64,000 nucleotides of DNA from contig CAMYID010000013.1 of NCBI GenBank assembly GCA_947258435.1, positions 248,001 through 312,000 on the forward strand. The letters run 5' to 3'. The position numbers and the translations under genes are program-made. Positions 28,032-39,483 of this stretch are shown here, one piece after another. Within the stretch, counting starts at the first letter, position 1. Each line of letters begins with the position of its first letter. A model generated the notes under the pieces. The model did not search any database. It had not been told where the DNA came from and was given only the letters and a program-made list of their open reading frames with translations. The DNA is from an uncultured Alphaproteobacteria bacterium (GTDB taxonomy: Bacteria > Pseudomonadota > Alphaproteobacteria > UBA11222).

Positions 28032-30800
28032 GTGGCAGACGATACAGATCAATCACCTGAACAGCCGCCCCAGAATGGCGGGCCCGGCGGACCGGCAGCC
28101 GGTGAGGAAATAACGCCCATCGCCATCGAGCAGGAGATGCAGACCTCCTATCTCGATTATGCGATGAGCGTGATTGTCGCGCGCGCGCTGCCCGATGTGC
28201 GCGACGGGCTGAAGCCCGTGCATCGGCGCATTCTGCATTCGATGGGCGAAAATAATTACGACTGGAACCGGCCTTACCGCAAATCCGCACGTGTGGTCGG
28301 TGATGTCATGGGTAAATATCACCCCCATGGCGACCAGGCGATCTATGATGCGCTTGTGCGTATGGCGCAGAAATTCTCCATGCGACTGCCGCTGCTGGAC
28401 GGGCAGGGCAATTTCGGCTCGGTCGATGGCGATCCGCCCGCCGCCATGCGTTATACCGAGATCCGCATGGCCAAGCCTGCCCATGCGCTGCTGGATGACC
28501 TTGACAAGGATACGGTCGATTTTCAGGAAAATTACGAAGGGTCTGAGCGCGAACCGGTCGTGCTGCCCGCGAAAATTCCCAATCTGCTCGTCAATGGCGC
28601 GGGCGGTATTGCGGTGGGGATGGCCACCAATATTCCGCCGCATAATCTCGGTGAAGTACTGAACGCCTGCCTGGCCTATATCGACGATCCCGACATAACC
28701 GTCACGCAATTGATGGAGCATGTCCCCGCGCCCGATTTTCCGACCGGTGCACTGATTGTCGGCCTGTCAGGTGCACGTTCGGCCTATGAGACCGGGCGCG
28801 GTTCGGTTCTTATGCGCGCGCGGGTGCATACCGAAACGCTCAAGAAAGAGCGTGAGGCCCTGATTGTGACCGAGCTGCCCTATCAGGTGAACAAGGCCAA
28901 TCTCATCGAAAAGATCGCCGAACTTGTGCGCGATAAGCGGATTGAGGGAATTGGCGAGCTGCGCGACGAATCCGACCGGCACGGTATGCGTATCGTGATC
29001 GAGCTGCGCCGCGATGCGTTCAGCGACGTGGTGCTTAACCAGCTTTACCGCCATACACAGCTACAGACCAGTTTTGGCTGCAACATGCTGGCGCTGAATG
29101 GTGGCCGGCCCGAGATGCTTGATCTCAAGGGCTTTATCGGCGCCTTCATCAATTTCCGCGAAACCGTCATTACCCGCCGTACACGTTTTGAGCTTGATAA
29201 GGCGCGTGACCGGGCGCATGTCCTGGTCGGGCTGGCGATTGCCGTCGCCAATATCGACCGGATCATCGCGATGATCCGCAGCGCGCCGACACCTGCCGAT
29301 GCGCGGCAGTCCCTTATGGCGGTCGACTGGCCGGCGGGTGAGGTGGGGCCGCTTGTGCTGCTTGTCGCCGATCCGCGCCACAAGGTTAGCGAGGCGGGCA
29401 CCTACCGGCTGAGCGAGCAGCAGGCGCGCGCCATCCTTGATCTGCGGTTGCAGCGGCTGACCGCGCTCGGGCGTGATGAAATCGGCGATGAGCTGACGGT
29501 GCTTGGCGGCAGGATCACAGAATATCTTGAAATTCTGCGCAGCCGCGACCGGCTGTTGAGTATCATTCGGGACGAATTGCAGGAAATGCGGTCCGAATTC
29601 GCGACCCCGCGCCGTTCCGAAATTGTCGAAGCCCCCCTCGATTTCGAGGATGAGGACCTGATCGCGGTTGAGGAGATGGTGGTGACCGTCACTCACAAGG
29701 GCTATATCAAGCGCGTGCCGCTATCCACCTATCGCGCGCAGCGGCGTGGCGGCAAGGGACGCGCCGGCATGGCAACCCGTGACGAGGATTTCGTCTCGCA
29801 GCTTTTCACCGCCAGCACCCATGCGCCACTGCTGTTCTTCTCGTCGCTTGGCATGGTCTACAAGCTGAAGGTCTGGCGGCTGCCGCAAGCCACGCCGCAG
29901 GCGCGCGGCCGACCGATGATCAATCTGCTGCCGCTGGCGGAAGGTGAAACCATCAATACAGTCATGCCGCTGCCCTCCGATGACGCGGAAAACTGGCTCA
30001 ATCTGCAACTGATGTTCGCGACCGCGAGCGGCAATGTGCGGCGTAACCGGCTTGACGATTTCACCAATGTAAAGGCGAATGGCAAGATCGCCATGAAGCT
30101 TGATGACGGCGATGAAATCGTCGGCGTCTCGATCTGTACTGAAAGCGACGATATTCTGCTGACAAGCCGCAACGGCAAATGCGTCCGCTTCCCGGTCACC
30201 GATGTGCGGCTGTTCCGGGGGCGCGATTCGACCGGTGTGCGCGGCATCAGGCTGGAGGGAGAGGACAGGGTCATCTCGCAATCGGTGCTGACCCATGTGG
30301 CCTCGACGCCGCCTGAAAACCGTGCCTATCTGCGTCAGGCGGTGGCGGCCCGCCGCGCGGCGGGCGAGGATGCCGAGCTGGCGCCGGAGGAGGAGGAAGA
30401 TGCCGGCGATAACGAGCTTGCGATCCTGTCTTCGGAACGTTATGGCGAGCTGGGTGCCCATGAGCAGTTCATCCTGACGGTCAGCGAGAACGGCTTTGGC
30501 AAGCGCAGCTCGGCCTTTGAATACCGGCTGTCAAAACGTGGCGGCAAGGGGATCTGGGCGATGTCGATGACCGAACGCAATGGCCCGCTGATCGCTGCCT
30601 TCCCGATCAGCGATGACGATCAGGTCATGCTGGTCACCGATGGCGGGCAATTGATTCGCACGCCCGTCGATGATATTCGCATTGCTGGCCGCGCGACCCA
30701 GGGCGTGACCCTGTTCCGCACCGCGGAAGGGGAGCGGGTCGTATCGGTCGCGCGTCTTGAGGACGTGTCCGAAGAAGAAGACGGTGAAACAACAGATTGA
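28032..30800 (+). CDS. gyrA: GyrA, DNA gyrase subunit A
   Basis: 922 residues from GTG 28032, with a weak ribosome-binding site. The breakage-reunion domain carries the active-site Tyr141 in MRYTEIRMA; the C-terminal beta-pinwheel holds the GyrA box as QRRGGKG, which separates it from ParC, and ends in an acidic tail. The quinolone-resistance region reads [19 protein letters not shown]: Gln102 stands where E. coli has Ser83, while the Asp of position 87 is kept. GyrA with GyrB introduces negative supercoils. coaD follows 82 bases later. Confidence 0.97.
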   Translation: MADDTDQSPEQPPQNGGPGGPAAGEEITPIAIEQEMQTSYLDYAMSVIVARALPDVRDGLKPVHRRILHSMGENNYDWNRPYRKSARVVGDVMGKYHPHGDQAIYDALVRMAQKFSMRLPLLDGQGNFGSVDGDPPAAMRYTEIRMAKPAHALLDDLDKDTVDFQENYEGSEREPVVLPAKIPNLLVNGAGGIAVGMATNIPPHNLGEVLNACLAYIDDPDITVTQLMEHVPAPDFPTGALIVGLSGARSAYETGRGSVLMRARVHTETLKKEREALIVTELPYQVNKANLIEKIAELVRDKRIEGIGELRDESDRHGMRIVIELRRDAFSDVVLNQLYRHTQLQTSFGCNMLALNGGRPEMLDLKGFIGAFINFRETVITRRTRFELDKARDRAHVLVGLAIAVANIDRIIAMIRSAPTPADARQSLMAVDWPAGEVGPLVLLVADPRHKVSEAGTYRLSEQQARAILDLRLQRLTALGRDEIGDELTVLGGRITEYLEILRSRDRLLSIIRDELQEMRSEFATPRRSEIVEAPLDFEDEDLIAVEEMVVTVTHKGYIKRVPLSTYRAQRRGGKGRAGMATRDEDFVSQLFTASTHAPLLFFSSLGMVYKLKVWRLPQATPQARGRPMINLLPLAEGETINTVMPLPSDDAENWLNLQLMFATASGNVRRNRLDDFTNVKANGKIAMKLDDGDEIVGVSICTESDDILLTSRNGKCVRFPVTDVRLFRGRDSTGVRGIRLEGEDRVISQSVLTHVASTPPENRAYLRQAVAARRAAGEDAELAPEEEEDAGDNELAILSSERYGELGAHEQFILTVSENGFGKRSSAFEYRLSKRGGKGIWAMSMTERNGPLIAAFPISDDDQVMLVTDGGQLIRTPVDDIRIAGRATQGVTLFRTAEGERVVSVARLEDVSEEEDGETTD

Positions 30801-30882
30801 CGCGCAACCGCGTCCGCTATTCCCGTCGTGAACGATCAGAAAAAGCCGGGCAGAACCGGCTATCGGTAAGAGGGGAGTTTGC

Positions 30883-31380
30883 ATGGCGCGTATCGGTGTA
30901 TATCCGGGAACATTCGATCCCATTCACTATGGCCATATCGACATCATCCAGCGCGGGGCGAAGCTTGTCGACAAGCTGATCATCGCGGTGGCGATCAATG
31001 AGAACAAGAAGCCATTGTTCACCCTTGACGAGCGGGTGGCGATGCTGCGCCATGAAACCGACAAATTCACCGGCCCTGAATATGGCGATATCGACATTGT
31101 GCCGTTTCAGAATCTGATTACCGAATTCGCCGCCGAGAACAGCGCCAATGTGATTGTGCGCGGCCTGCGCGGCACTGTCGATTTCGACTATGAGTTTCAG
31201 ATGGCAGGCATGAATGCGGTGCTGCGGCCCGAGATCGAGACGATATTCCTGATGGCAGCGTCCGAGCATCAGGCGATTGCCTCAAGCCTTATTCGCGAGA
31301 TTGCGAAGATGGGCGGCAATGTGAGCGCCTTTACACCGGAGAATGTGCGCGACAAACTGATCGCCAAATTCGCCGGTTGA
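30883..31380 (+). CDS. coaD: CoaD, phosphopantetheine adenylyltransferase
   Basis: 165 residues, family length, preceded by GAGGGGAG. The nucleotidyltransferase HxGH motif is in YPGTFDPIHYGHIDII and the C-terminal substrate helix is in SSLIREIAKMGGNV. RGLRGTVDFDYEFQMAGMN is the conserved central segment. It makes dephospho-CoA from phosphopantetheine and ATP, the penultimate step of CoA synthesis. A short AGCCGG/CCGGCT hairpin (30844-30861) sits before it. Confidence 0.97.
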   Translation: MARIGVYPGTFDPIHYGHIDIIQRGAKLVDKLIIAVAINENKKPLFTLDERVAMLRHETDKFTGPEYGDIDIVPFQNLITEFAAENSANVIVRGLRGTVDFDYEFQMAGMNAVLRPEIETIFLMAASEHQAIASSLIREIAKMGGNVSAFTPENVRDKLIAKFAG

Positions 31381-31437
31381 ACTGAACCGACAGCAAGGCA
31401 GCGTCGGTCTGCCTTCATCAAACGAGGAGAAGATTGA

Positions 31438-31920
31438 ATGGCTTTGGATCCGGAAAACACACTGCATATCGAATTGAAGGACGGCACGGTAGTGGTTGAG
31501 CTGCTGCCCGATGTCGCCCCCAATCACGTGAACCGGATCAAGGAGCTGGCGCGCGAAGGCTTTTATGACGGCATCGTCTTTCACCGGGTGATCGACGGTT
31601 TCATGGCGCAGACGGGCGATCCGTCGGGCACCGGCATGGGCAGTTCCGACAAGCCCGACCTGGCCGCCGAGTTCAGCAATGAAAAGCATGGCCGGGGCAC
31701 CGTGTCGATGGCGCGCGCCGCCAATCCCGACAGCGCCAACAGCCAGTTCTTCATCTGCTTTGACGATGCGTCCTATCTCGATGGGCAATATTCGGTGTTC
31801 GGGCGCGTGGTGGACGGCATGGATTTTGTCGACAATATCAAGAAGGGCGACAAGATGCATAATGGCTCGGTCCATGATCCCGACAAGATGGTGCGCGTCA
31901 GCGTCGCCGCAGACAGTTAA
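31438..31920 (+). CDS. ppiB: Cytoplasmic cyclophilin-type peptidyl-prolyl isomerase
   Basis: 160 residues, a bare cyclophilin domain without a signal peptide, thus cytoplasmic. Active-site segments: GIVFHRVIDGFMAQTGDPSG, MARAANPDSANSQFFICF and VFGRVVDGMDFVDNI. It begins 57 bases after coaD with a GAGGAG site. The next gene is its exported paralogue. Confidence 0.95.
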   Translation: MALDPENTLHIELKDGTVVVELLPDVAPNHVNRIKELAREGFYDGIVFHRVIDGFMAQTGDPSGTGMGSSDKPDLAAEFSNEKHGRGTVSMARAANPDSANSQFFICFDDASYLDGQYSVFGRVVDGMDFVDNIKKGDKMHNGSVHDPDKMVRVSVAADS

Positions 31921-31952
31921 TCGCGTTTTTCAGATAACGCCGGTAAGGGTCT

Positions 31953-32507
31953 ATGATTAAAAAGATTATTGCAGGTTTTGCCATTGCCTTCATGGCGCTG
32001 TCATGGGCCGGGGCGGGGCAGGCGGCCTCGCCCGAGAATATGCTTTATCTCGATCTGAAGGATGGCCGCGTGGTCATCGAGCTTTACCCCGATAAAGCGC
32101 CCGCGCATGTCGAACGGATCAAAACCCTGGCGCGGCAGGGCTTTTATGACGGGATCGTCTTTCACCGGGTGATCGATGGTTTCATGGCGCAGACAGGCGA
32201 CCCCACCGGCACCGGCATGGGTGGGTCGGAATTGCCTGATCTCAAGGCGGAATTCAACGATCTGCGGCATATGCGCGGCACATTGTCGATGGCGCGTTCG
32301 GCCAATCCGAACAGCGCCAACAGCCAGTTCTTCATCTGCTTTGCGCCATCGCCTTTCCTTGACGGTCAATATACCGCCTTTGGCCGGGTGATCGAGGGCA
32401 TGCAGCATGTCGACAATATCAAGCGCGGTGATCAGCGCCAGAACGGCAAGGTCAGCGATCCTGACAGGATCGTCCGGCTGCGCGTGGCGGCCGACGTCGT
32501 CCAGTAA
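31953..32507 (+). CDS. Exported cyclophilin-type peptidyl-prolyl isomerase
   Basis: 184 residues. It opens with a clear signal peptide, MIKKIIAGFAIAFMALSWAG, with likely cleavage after GQA, so the enzyme acts in the periplasm. The cyclophilin domain repeats nearly the same active-site blocks as the preceding protein (GIVFHRVIDGFMAQTGDPTG, MARSANPNSANSQFFICF). The two genes look like a tandem duplication with one copy addressed to the periplasm. queA follows after 71 bases. Confidence 0.93.
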   Translation: MIKKIIAGFAIAFMALSWAGAGQAASPENMLYLDLKDGRVVIELYPDKAPAHVERIKTLARQGFYDGIVFHRVIDGFMAQTGDPTGTGMGGSELPDLKAEFNDLRHMRGTLSMARSANPNSANSQFFICFAPSPFLDGQYTAFGRVIEGMQHVDNIKRGDQRQNGKVSDPDRIVRLRVAADVVQ

Positions 32508-32578
32508 TCGCCGCCCGGCCTGTGCTGTATTTGGCGGCGCAGGGGGGCCTGTTCCGGCCCGCCGGGCAGTGAGTGTCC

Positions 32579-34821
<2,243 letters not shown>

Positions 34822-34932
34822 CCCGGCATCCCCTCTACCGTTAGGATCGGTTGTGGATGGCGGCTCGGCCACACCGGGCGACCGCGCAATAATCAATCGA
34901 TCCACGATAAACAATGGATCAAAGGGGGCATC

Positions 34933-35436
34933 ATGCGGCGATTTCTGTTTTCACTGATCATGGTATTGGGCATTTCGGGGGCAATGCTTGCGGCCCAGCC
35001 CGGCGGCGCGCTGGCGCAAGGTCAGGTCGACAAGCTCAATGCGCTGTCAAAGCGCGCGCAGCAGGGTGATCCCATGGCGCAATTCTTCATTGGCGGGCTG
35101 ATGCTGGAAGCCGCCAATAAAGATCCTTCAGTGTTGCCCGATGCGGTGAATTATCTGCGGAAGTCGGCGGAACAGGGCTATGCCATGGCGCAGACCCAGA
35201 TGGGGCTGCTGCATGTCGCGGGACATGGCGTGTCAAAGGATGCCGTCGCGGGGGTGAACTGGCTGCAAATGGCCGCCGATCAGGGGGATGCCAAGGCGCA
35301 ATATAATCTTGGCATTATCTATGTCACGGGGGAGGGGGGCATTCCCGTCGACCCGATCAAGGGTGCGCAATTCATCGCGCAAGCCGCGGCGCAGGGGCAT
35401 GAGAAGGCAAAAATGATCATGCAGCAGGTGCAGTAA
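34933..35436 (+). CDS. Exported Sel1-repeat protein
   Basis: 167 residues. A signal peptide (FSLIMVLGISGAMLAAQ, cut near GALA-QG) is followed by Sel1-like repeats: AQQGDPMAQFFIGGLML, AEQGYAMAQTQMGLLHVAG and AADQGDAKAQYNLGIIYVTG, each about 36 residues. Such alpha-helical repeats bind partner proteins; this one should be periplasmic. It starts 111 bases after tgt. The stop codon is within a short duplication (12-mer at 35432-35443 and 35447-35458). Confidence 0.88.
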   Translation: MRRFLFSLIMVLGISGAMLAAQPGGALAQGQVDKLNALSKRAQQGDPMAQFFIGGLMLEAANKDPSVLPDAVNYLRKSAEQGYAMAQTQMGLLHVAGHGVSKDAVAGVNWLQMAADQGDAKAQYNLGIIYVTGEGGIPVDPIKGAQFIAQAAAQGHEKAKMIMQQVQ

Positions 35437-35579
35437 TACCGGCAGGAGTAATACCGGCGGCTCGCCCAGTGACGCGGCGAATCCTGTCGGGGCGGGCGGT
35501 TTCAGGGCGGGGAACGGCCAAGCAGGGATCGCGGGCAGTTTCGCGGAGATCTGGGAGAGCGGGGGAATTGCGGGAAAAA

Positions 35580-35655
35580 TGGTGAGCCCGGCAGGAATCG
35601 AACCTGCGACAACCTGATTAAAAGTCAGATGCTCTACCAACTGAGCTACGGGCCC
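35580..35655 (-). tRNA. tRNA-Lys (TTT)
   Basis: 76 bases on the minus strand: acceptor GGGCCCG paired with CGGGCTC (one G-U pair), D-arm GCTCAGTTGGTAGAGC, anticodon loop CTTTTAA giving TTT, T-loop TTCGATT, discriminator A and encoded CCA. Confidence 0.97.
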
Positions 35656-35664
35656 CGCGCCCGC

Positions 35665-35693
35665 TAAATCGGTCAGAACGGCCCCGATGTCAA
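35665..35693 (-). promoter_or_regulatory. Probable promoter of tRNA-Lys
   Basis: A perfect TTGACA -35 (35688-35693), 17-base spacer and a poor -10 GATTTA (35665-35670) on the minus strand. The start would fall about 3 bases before the mature tRNA 5' end. Confidence 0.45.
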
Positions 35694-35848
35694 CCCCGCC
35701 CGCCAAATTCGCGGTAAATTAGCAACCGCATGCGGGGCCGGCCGGGGCAACAGCGCGCAAAAAGGGGCATGGCAGTGATGACAGTGAACACCAAACCGGC
35801 GAATAGGCCACACCCCGCCCCCGCGCGGCGGCGGGCAGGGGCCTGACC

Positions 35849-37297
35849 ATGGGCTGCGCCTGCGAAGCGGTTCACGGCTTCCCCTGCCAGTTTCTGGATG
35901 AAACCGAATTTCATGCATTTGACGGCAGGGAATGGTGCCTGTTCCACCTGCCGCTTGAGGATGCAGAAGGCAATAAAAGCCCGAAAGATAGCTGGGAGCG
36001 GAGCGTACCGGACTGGCAACGTTTCCGAAATGTGGTGTTCGACAGCCTCCGCCATCCTCAGGATAAAAGTCCTAATCGGTGGATCGAGCATCGGATCTCA
36101 GACCTTCGCGCGGTTGTTTTTCCTCACCGATTTGGGTTTGGGCTCCTACACGACACTATACTCTATCCCGATTTCTCTTACGCAACGTTCGGCGTTTCCA
36201 CCATCTTTTCCACATTGAAGTTTGGTGATTGGGCAATGTTTTTGGAAGCAAAGTTCGCTGAAGAAGCTCGGTTTAGCGGTACAAGCTTTGGTAACTGGGC
36301 CTGGTTTGCTGGTGCCCGTTTTGGCGAAGATGCGTGGTTCAGGAACGCGCATTTTAATGATAGTGCCCAGTTTGAATCCGTATTTTTTGAGGGGTTAGCC
36401 TCGTTTTCGGAGGCAATTTTTGATGGCAATGCCTCGTTTGGAAAGGCAACTTTTGGCAGCGTAACCTCGTTTGAGAAGGCAACTTTTGGTGGCAATGCCA
36501 CGTTCACCGGGGCAGCTTTTGGCGATAAGGCAAGCTTTATGAACGCGAATTTTGGCCGTCTTGCTGCTTTTGAGGCCGGTGGCGCGGATGAAAGACGGGG
36601 CCTGTTCCGGGGAATCGATTTTCAGCAAGCTGAATTTCACGGGCCTGTAAATTTTGAAAATCGACGGTTTACATCAGCGACTTCTTTCGAACAGGCCGTC
36701 TTTCACGATATCGCGCAATTCCATGGCTGCACCTTTCATCAGGATATGTCGTTTCATCAGACGGATTTTTTAAAGAAAAAAGGAAAAAATGACGGTGAGA
36801 CAGCAAAGTTGGAGCGCGCTTACCGTACCCTGAAGCTTGCCATGGAAAATCTGCGGGCGCGGAATGAGGAGGCACGGTTTTTTGCGCTGGAGATGGAGTG
36901 TCACCGGCAGCTTGGGGATGTGCCCCGGTTAGAACGGGCATTTGCGTCCCTTTACAAACAGGTTTCAGAGTATGGCCAGTCAATCAGTCGTCCGTTGGTT
37001 TATCTTTTCGTTTCCCTCGGAGCATTTGCACTGCTCTATTGGATAACAGGCATGCTTACCAACCCATGGCTATTGCTGGTTCAAGGACAATTCCTATACG
37101 ACTTGGCTATTCTGACGCTGGAACAGCTTGTAAAGCCGTTCAGTGTATGGACCCGGTCATCTTCAAGCGCACAATTATCACTTGTGAAGAGCAATCCGCT
37201 TCTTGTCCCGATTTTTGCCTCATTTCAGTCTGCGTTCAACTTGTCCCTCATCGCTGTCTTCCTGCTCGCGCTCAGGCGGCGGTTCAAGATGGATTGA
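35849..37297 (+). CDS. 11-residue-repeat (pentapeptide-type) membrane protein
   Basis: 482 residues, four parts. (1) A Cys-rich start with C3, C5, C13, C30 and H33 (WCLFH), perhaps a small metal site. (2) From about 118 to 249 eleven uninterrupted 11-residue units of pattern A-x-F-x-x-A-x-F-x-x-x, e.g. ASFGKATFGSV and TSFEKATFGGN, then four more with the same period to about 307; this fits the Pentapeptide_3 type of right-handed beta-helix. (3) A charged helical linker, 308-380. (4) Two or three membrane helices at 381-475. Base composition is clearly AT-richer than its neighbours and it begins 193 bases from tRNA-Lys, both signs of transfer. Function unknown; signalling or channel-type roles are possible. 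Confidence 0.8.
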   Translation: MGCACEAVHGFPCQFLDETEFHAFDGREWCLFHLPLEDAEGNKSPKDSWERSVPDWQRFRNVVFDSLRHPQDKSPNRWIEHRISDLRAVVFPHRFGFGLLHDTILYPDFSYATFGVSTIFSTLKFGDWAMFLEAKFAEEARFSGTSFGNWAWFAGARFGEDAWFRNAHFNDSAQFESVFFEGLASFSEAIFDGNASFGKATFGSVTSFEKATFGGNATFTGAAFGDKASFMNANFGRLAAFEAGGADERRGLFRGIDFQQAEFHGPVNFENRRFTSATSFEQAVFHDIAQFHGCTFHQDMSFHQTDFLKKKGKNDGETAKLERAYRTLKLAMENLRARNEEARFFALEMECHRQLGDVPRLERAFASLYKQVSEYGQSISRPLVYLFVSLGAFALLYWITGMLTNPWLLLVQGQFLYDLAILTLEQLVKPFSVWTRSSSSAQLSLVKSNPLLVPIFASFQSAFNLSLIAVFLLALRRRFKMD

Positions 37298-37319
37298 GGC
37301 GCGGCAAGGGCGGATCGTT

Positions 37320-37352
37320 GCGGATTTGCATTCCAAAATGCCGTAAATCCGC
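37320..37352 (+). terminator. Hairpin after the repeat protein gene
   Basis: GCGGATTT pairs with AAATCCGC, and inside it GCATT pairs with AATGC around a short loop. It follows the stop codon by 22 bases but has no T-tract, so it may be a processing or weak termination structure. Confidence 0.5.
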
Positions 37353-37417
37353 TACCATATGCAAAACGCTTAAAATGATAACAATCATCGCGATGATCAG
37401 CGAATGGGAGATGCGGC

Positions 37418-38608
37418 ATGCCAGGACCTTTGGACGGATTGAGAATTATCGACGCGACCAGCATCGTGTCAGGGCCTTTTGCGACCAGTATTCTTGGCGA
37501 TCAGGGTGCTGACATCATCAAGGTGGAACAGCCCGGAATCGGCGATCTGGTGCGTTATCTGGGGCTGATGCGCAATAATGTCAGCTCGGTCTTTGCGGTG
37601 CTGAACCGGTCGAAACGCTCGATCGAGGTGAATGTCGCCTCCGATGAGGGGCGCGAGGTGATTTACGATCTGGTGCGCAAGGCGGATGGCTTCATTCAGA
37701 ATTACCGCCCCGGCGTCGCCGAACGGATGGGCATCGGTTATGAGCAGCTACGCGCGATCAATCCTGATCTTGTCTATGTCTCGATCAGCGGGTTCGGCGA
37801 TAGCGGGCCTTATGTGGACAAGCGCGTCTATGACCCGATCGTGCAGGCGATCACCGGCTATACCGATGTGCAGGGCGATCCCAAGACCGGGCGGCCCGAA
37901 ATCATCCGCACCATCATTTGCGACAAGCTGACCTCACTGACCGCGGCGCAGGCAATGACCGCGGGGCTGCTTGCCAAGGAACGCGGGCAGGGCGGGCAGC
38001 ATGTGAAGCTGTCGATGCTTGATGCCTCGCTACAGTTCTTGTGGTCCGATGCGATGGCGAACTTCATCTATGTCGGCGAGGAAAAGGCCGGTCGGCCCAA
38101 CCTGTCCGATCTTTACCGGGTGTTCGAGACGCAGGATGGCTATATCACGAGCCTTGTCTCGTCGGATTCCGAATGGGAAGGCTTCTGCAAGGCGATGAAG
38201 CGCGAGGATCTGCTGAAAGACGAACGCTTTGCCCAGGTGACCGAGCGCAGCCGCAATGGCGTCGAATTATGGGATATCGTCGAGGCGGAATACCGCAAAT
38301 ATTCAAGTGCCGAGCTGATGCAGCTGCTTGAGGAAAATGATGTGCCCTGCGGTATCGTCAACCGCCGCGACAAGGTGCATGAGGATCCGCAGGTGATCGA
38401 GCAGGGCTCGCTGCTGGAAATCGAACATCCGCATGCCGGGGTGGTGATGCGTTCGCCCCGCCCGGCGGCGCGGTTCGGTACCGACGATGTGGATATCGCG
38501 CGGCATTCGCCCTTGCTCGGCGAACATACCGACGAGGTGCTGCGCGATATCGGCAAAAGCGATGATGACATCGCCCGGCTGCGCGAAGCGGGCGCGATCG
38601 GCAAGTAG
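37418..38608 (+). CDS. CaiB/BaiF-type (class III) CoA-transferase
   Basis: 396 residues, typical length. Family blocks: GPLDGLRIIDATSIVSGPFAT, LGDQGADIIKVEQPGIGD, LNRSKRSIEVNV, DGFIQNYRPGVAERMGIGYE and VYVSISGFGDSGPY. The putative catalytic Asp is in KRVYDPIVQAITG, where class III enzymes form an aspartyl-CoA anhydride. Enzymes of this family move CoA between carboxylic acids (formyl, carnitine, succinate and others); the acid used here cannot be told. No partner dehydrogenase or hydratase is adjacent. Confidence 0.92.
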   Translation: MPGPLDGLRIIDATSIVSGPFATSILGDQGADIIKVEQPGIGDLVRYLGLMRNNVSSVFAVLNRSKRSIEVNVASDEGREVIYDLVRKADGFIQNYRPGVAERMGIGYEQLRAINPDLVYVSISGFGDSGPYVDKRVYDPIVQAITGYTDVQGDPKTGRPEIIRTIICDKLTSLTAAQAMTAGLLAKERGQGGQHVKLSMLDASLQFLWSDAMANFIYVGEEKAGRPNLSDLYRVFETQDGYITSLVSSDSEWEGFCKAMKREDLLKDERFAQVTERSRNGVELWDIVEAEYRKYSSAELMQLLEENDVPCGIVNRRDKVHEDPQVIEQGSLLEIEHPHAGVVMRSPRPAARFGTDDVDIARHSPLLGEHTDEVLRDIGKSDDDIARLREAGAIGK

Positions 38609-38665
38609 CGCACGACCTGCGAAGCCCGGACCCCGGACAGGCGGCGCGTTGCGTGCCGCCTGCCG

Positions 38666-39136
38666 CTAAAGCGGTGATGAGCGGTCCGGCGGGGCAGGGC
38701 GGCTGACGATATAAAGGGCGACGCAGACAAGCGTGCCGGCGGTCAGCGCCACCGCAATCGCAGGTGCGCCGGTAAACAGGCCAAGCCAGGCAAGACTGCC
38801 TCCCATCATCAGCACAGCCAGCCATTTGGCGCGGGTCGGGATGGCGCCATAGCTTTCCCAGTCGCGCACAAACGGGCCGAAAACCCGGTGTTTGCGGATC
38901 CAGTTGCCGAAACGTGGCGAGCTGCGCGAAAAGGCCCATAGCGCGATCAGCAGGAAAATCGTCGTCGGCATCACCGGCAGCGCCACGCCGACCGCCGCCG
39001 CGCCCACCGCGACCCAGCCAAGCGCAAGAAATGCGGGCCGCGCCAGCGGGTTGACCGCCGTTATCGGGGAATCGGTGGTGGCGTTTTGCGGTGACGCGTC
39101 AAGCGGGTGCGGATCGCGGGGCGGTGAAACGTCCAA
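38666..39136 (-). CDS. DUF454 (YbaN-like) membrane protein
   Basis: 156 residues. After a polar N-terminus of about 30 residues come ALGWVAVGAAAVGVALPVMPTTIFLL, AFSRSSPRFGNWIRKHRVFGP and a closing pair of helices, matching DUF454/YbaN. About four membrane helices are predicted. Function unknown. It faces the CoA-transferase gene. Confidence 0.88.
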   Translation of the reverse strand: MDVSPPRDPHPLDASPQNATTDSPITAVNPLARPAFLALGWVAVGAAAVGVALPVMPTTIFLLIALWAFSRSSPRFGNWIRKHRVFGPFVRDWESYGAIPTRAKWLAVLMMGGSLAWLGLFTGAPAIAVALTAGTLVCVALYIVSRPAPPDRSSPL

Positions 39137-39483
39137 TTTCTCAATCCAGCCTGTCAGTCATGCCCGTCGGGCGGTCCGGTCAAGTGCGGTGTGGCGCGCG
39201 CAACGGCCAATAAACGCCCATTTCCTGAATTTCGCCCTACCTCCCAGCATATAGGCCCTGGCGGGGGCAATGCGAGGCCGATCTGTGACAGGTTGCGGGA
39301 TAATTTGCCGCGCCGGCGGGGCGGGCGGTGCAATATTTCCGGTTTACGGGCAGAAAAAGGCGGGCAATAGTTGCTTTCGCGGCACTTCTTTGGCATGTTC
39401 CGCGCGAATTATAGAGGGGCAGGACCGTAGGTGTGTAATAACGGTCCATAATCTCTAGAACGGAATCCTCAGGGGAAATTTCA
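39137..39483. other. Non-coding stretch before hppA
   Basis: No gene seen in these 347 bases. They hold the upstream regions of the DUF454 gene (minus) and hppA (plus). A TATAGA at 39410-39415 could be an hppA -10, but the nearest -35-like TTGGCA (39390-39395) is only 14 bases away. A ribosome-binding site (CAGGGG) precedes the hppA ATG. Confidence 0.5.

Noticed and set aside
35432-35458. Attachment-site repeat near tRNA-Lys
   Set aside because: The 12-base duplication is outside the tRNA and does not repeat its 3' end; no integrase gene is nearby.
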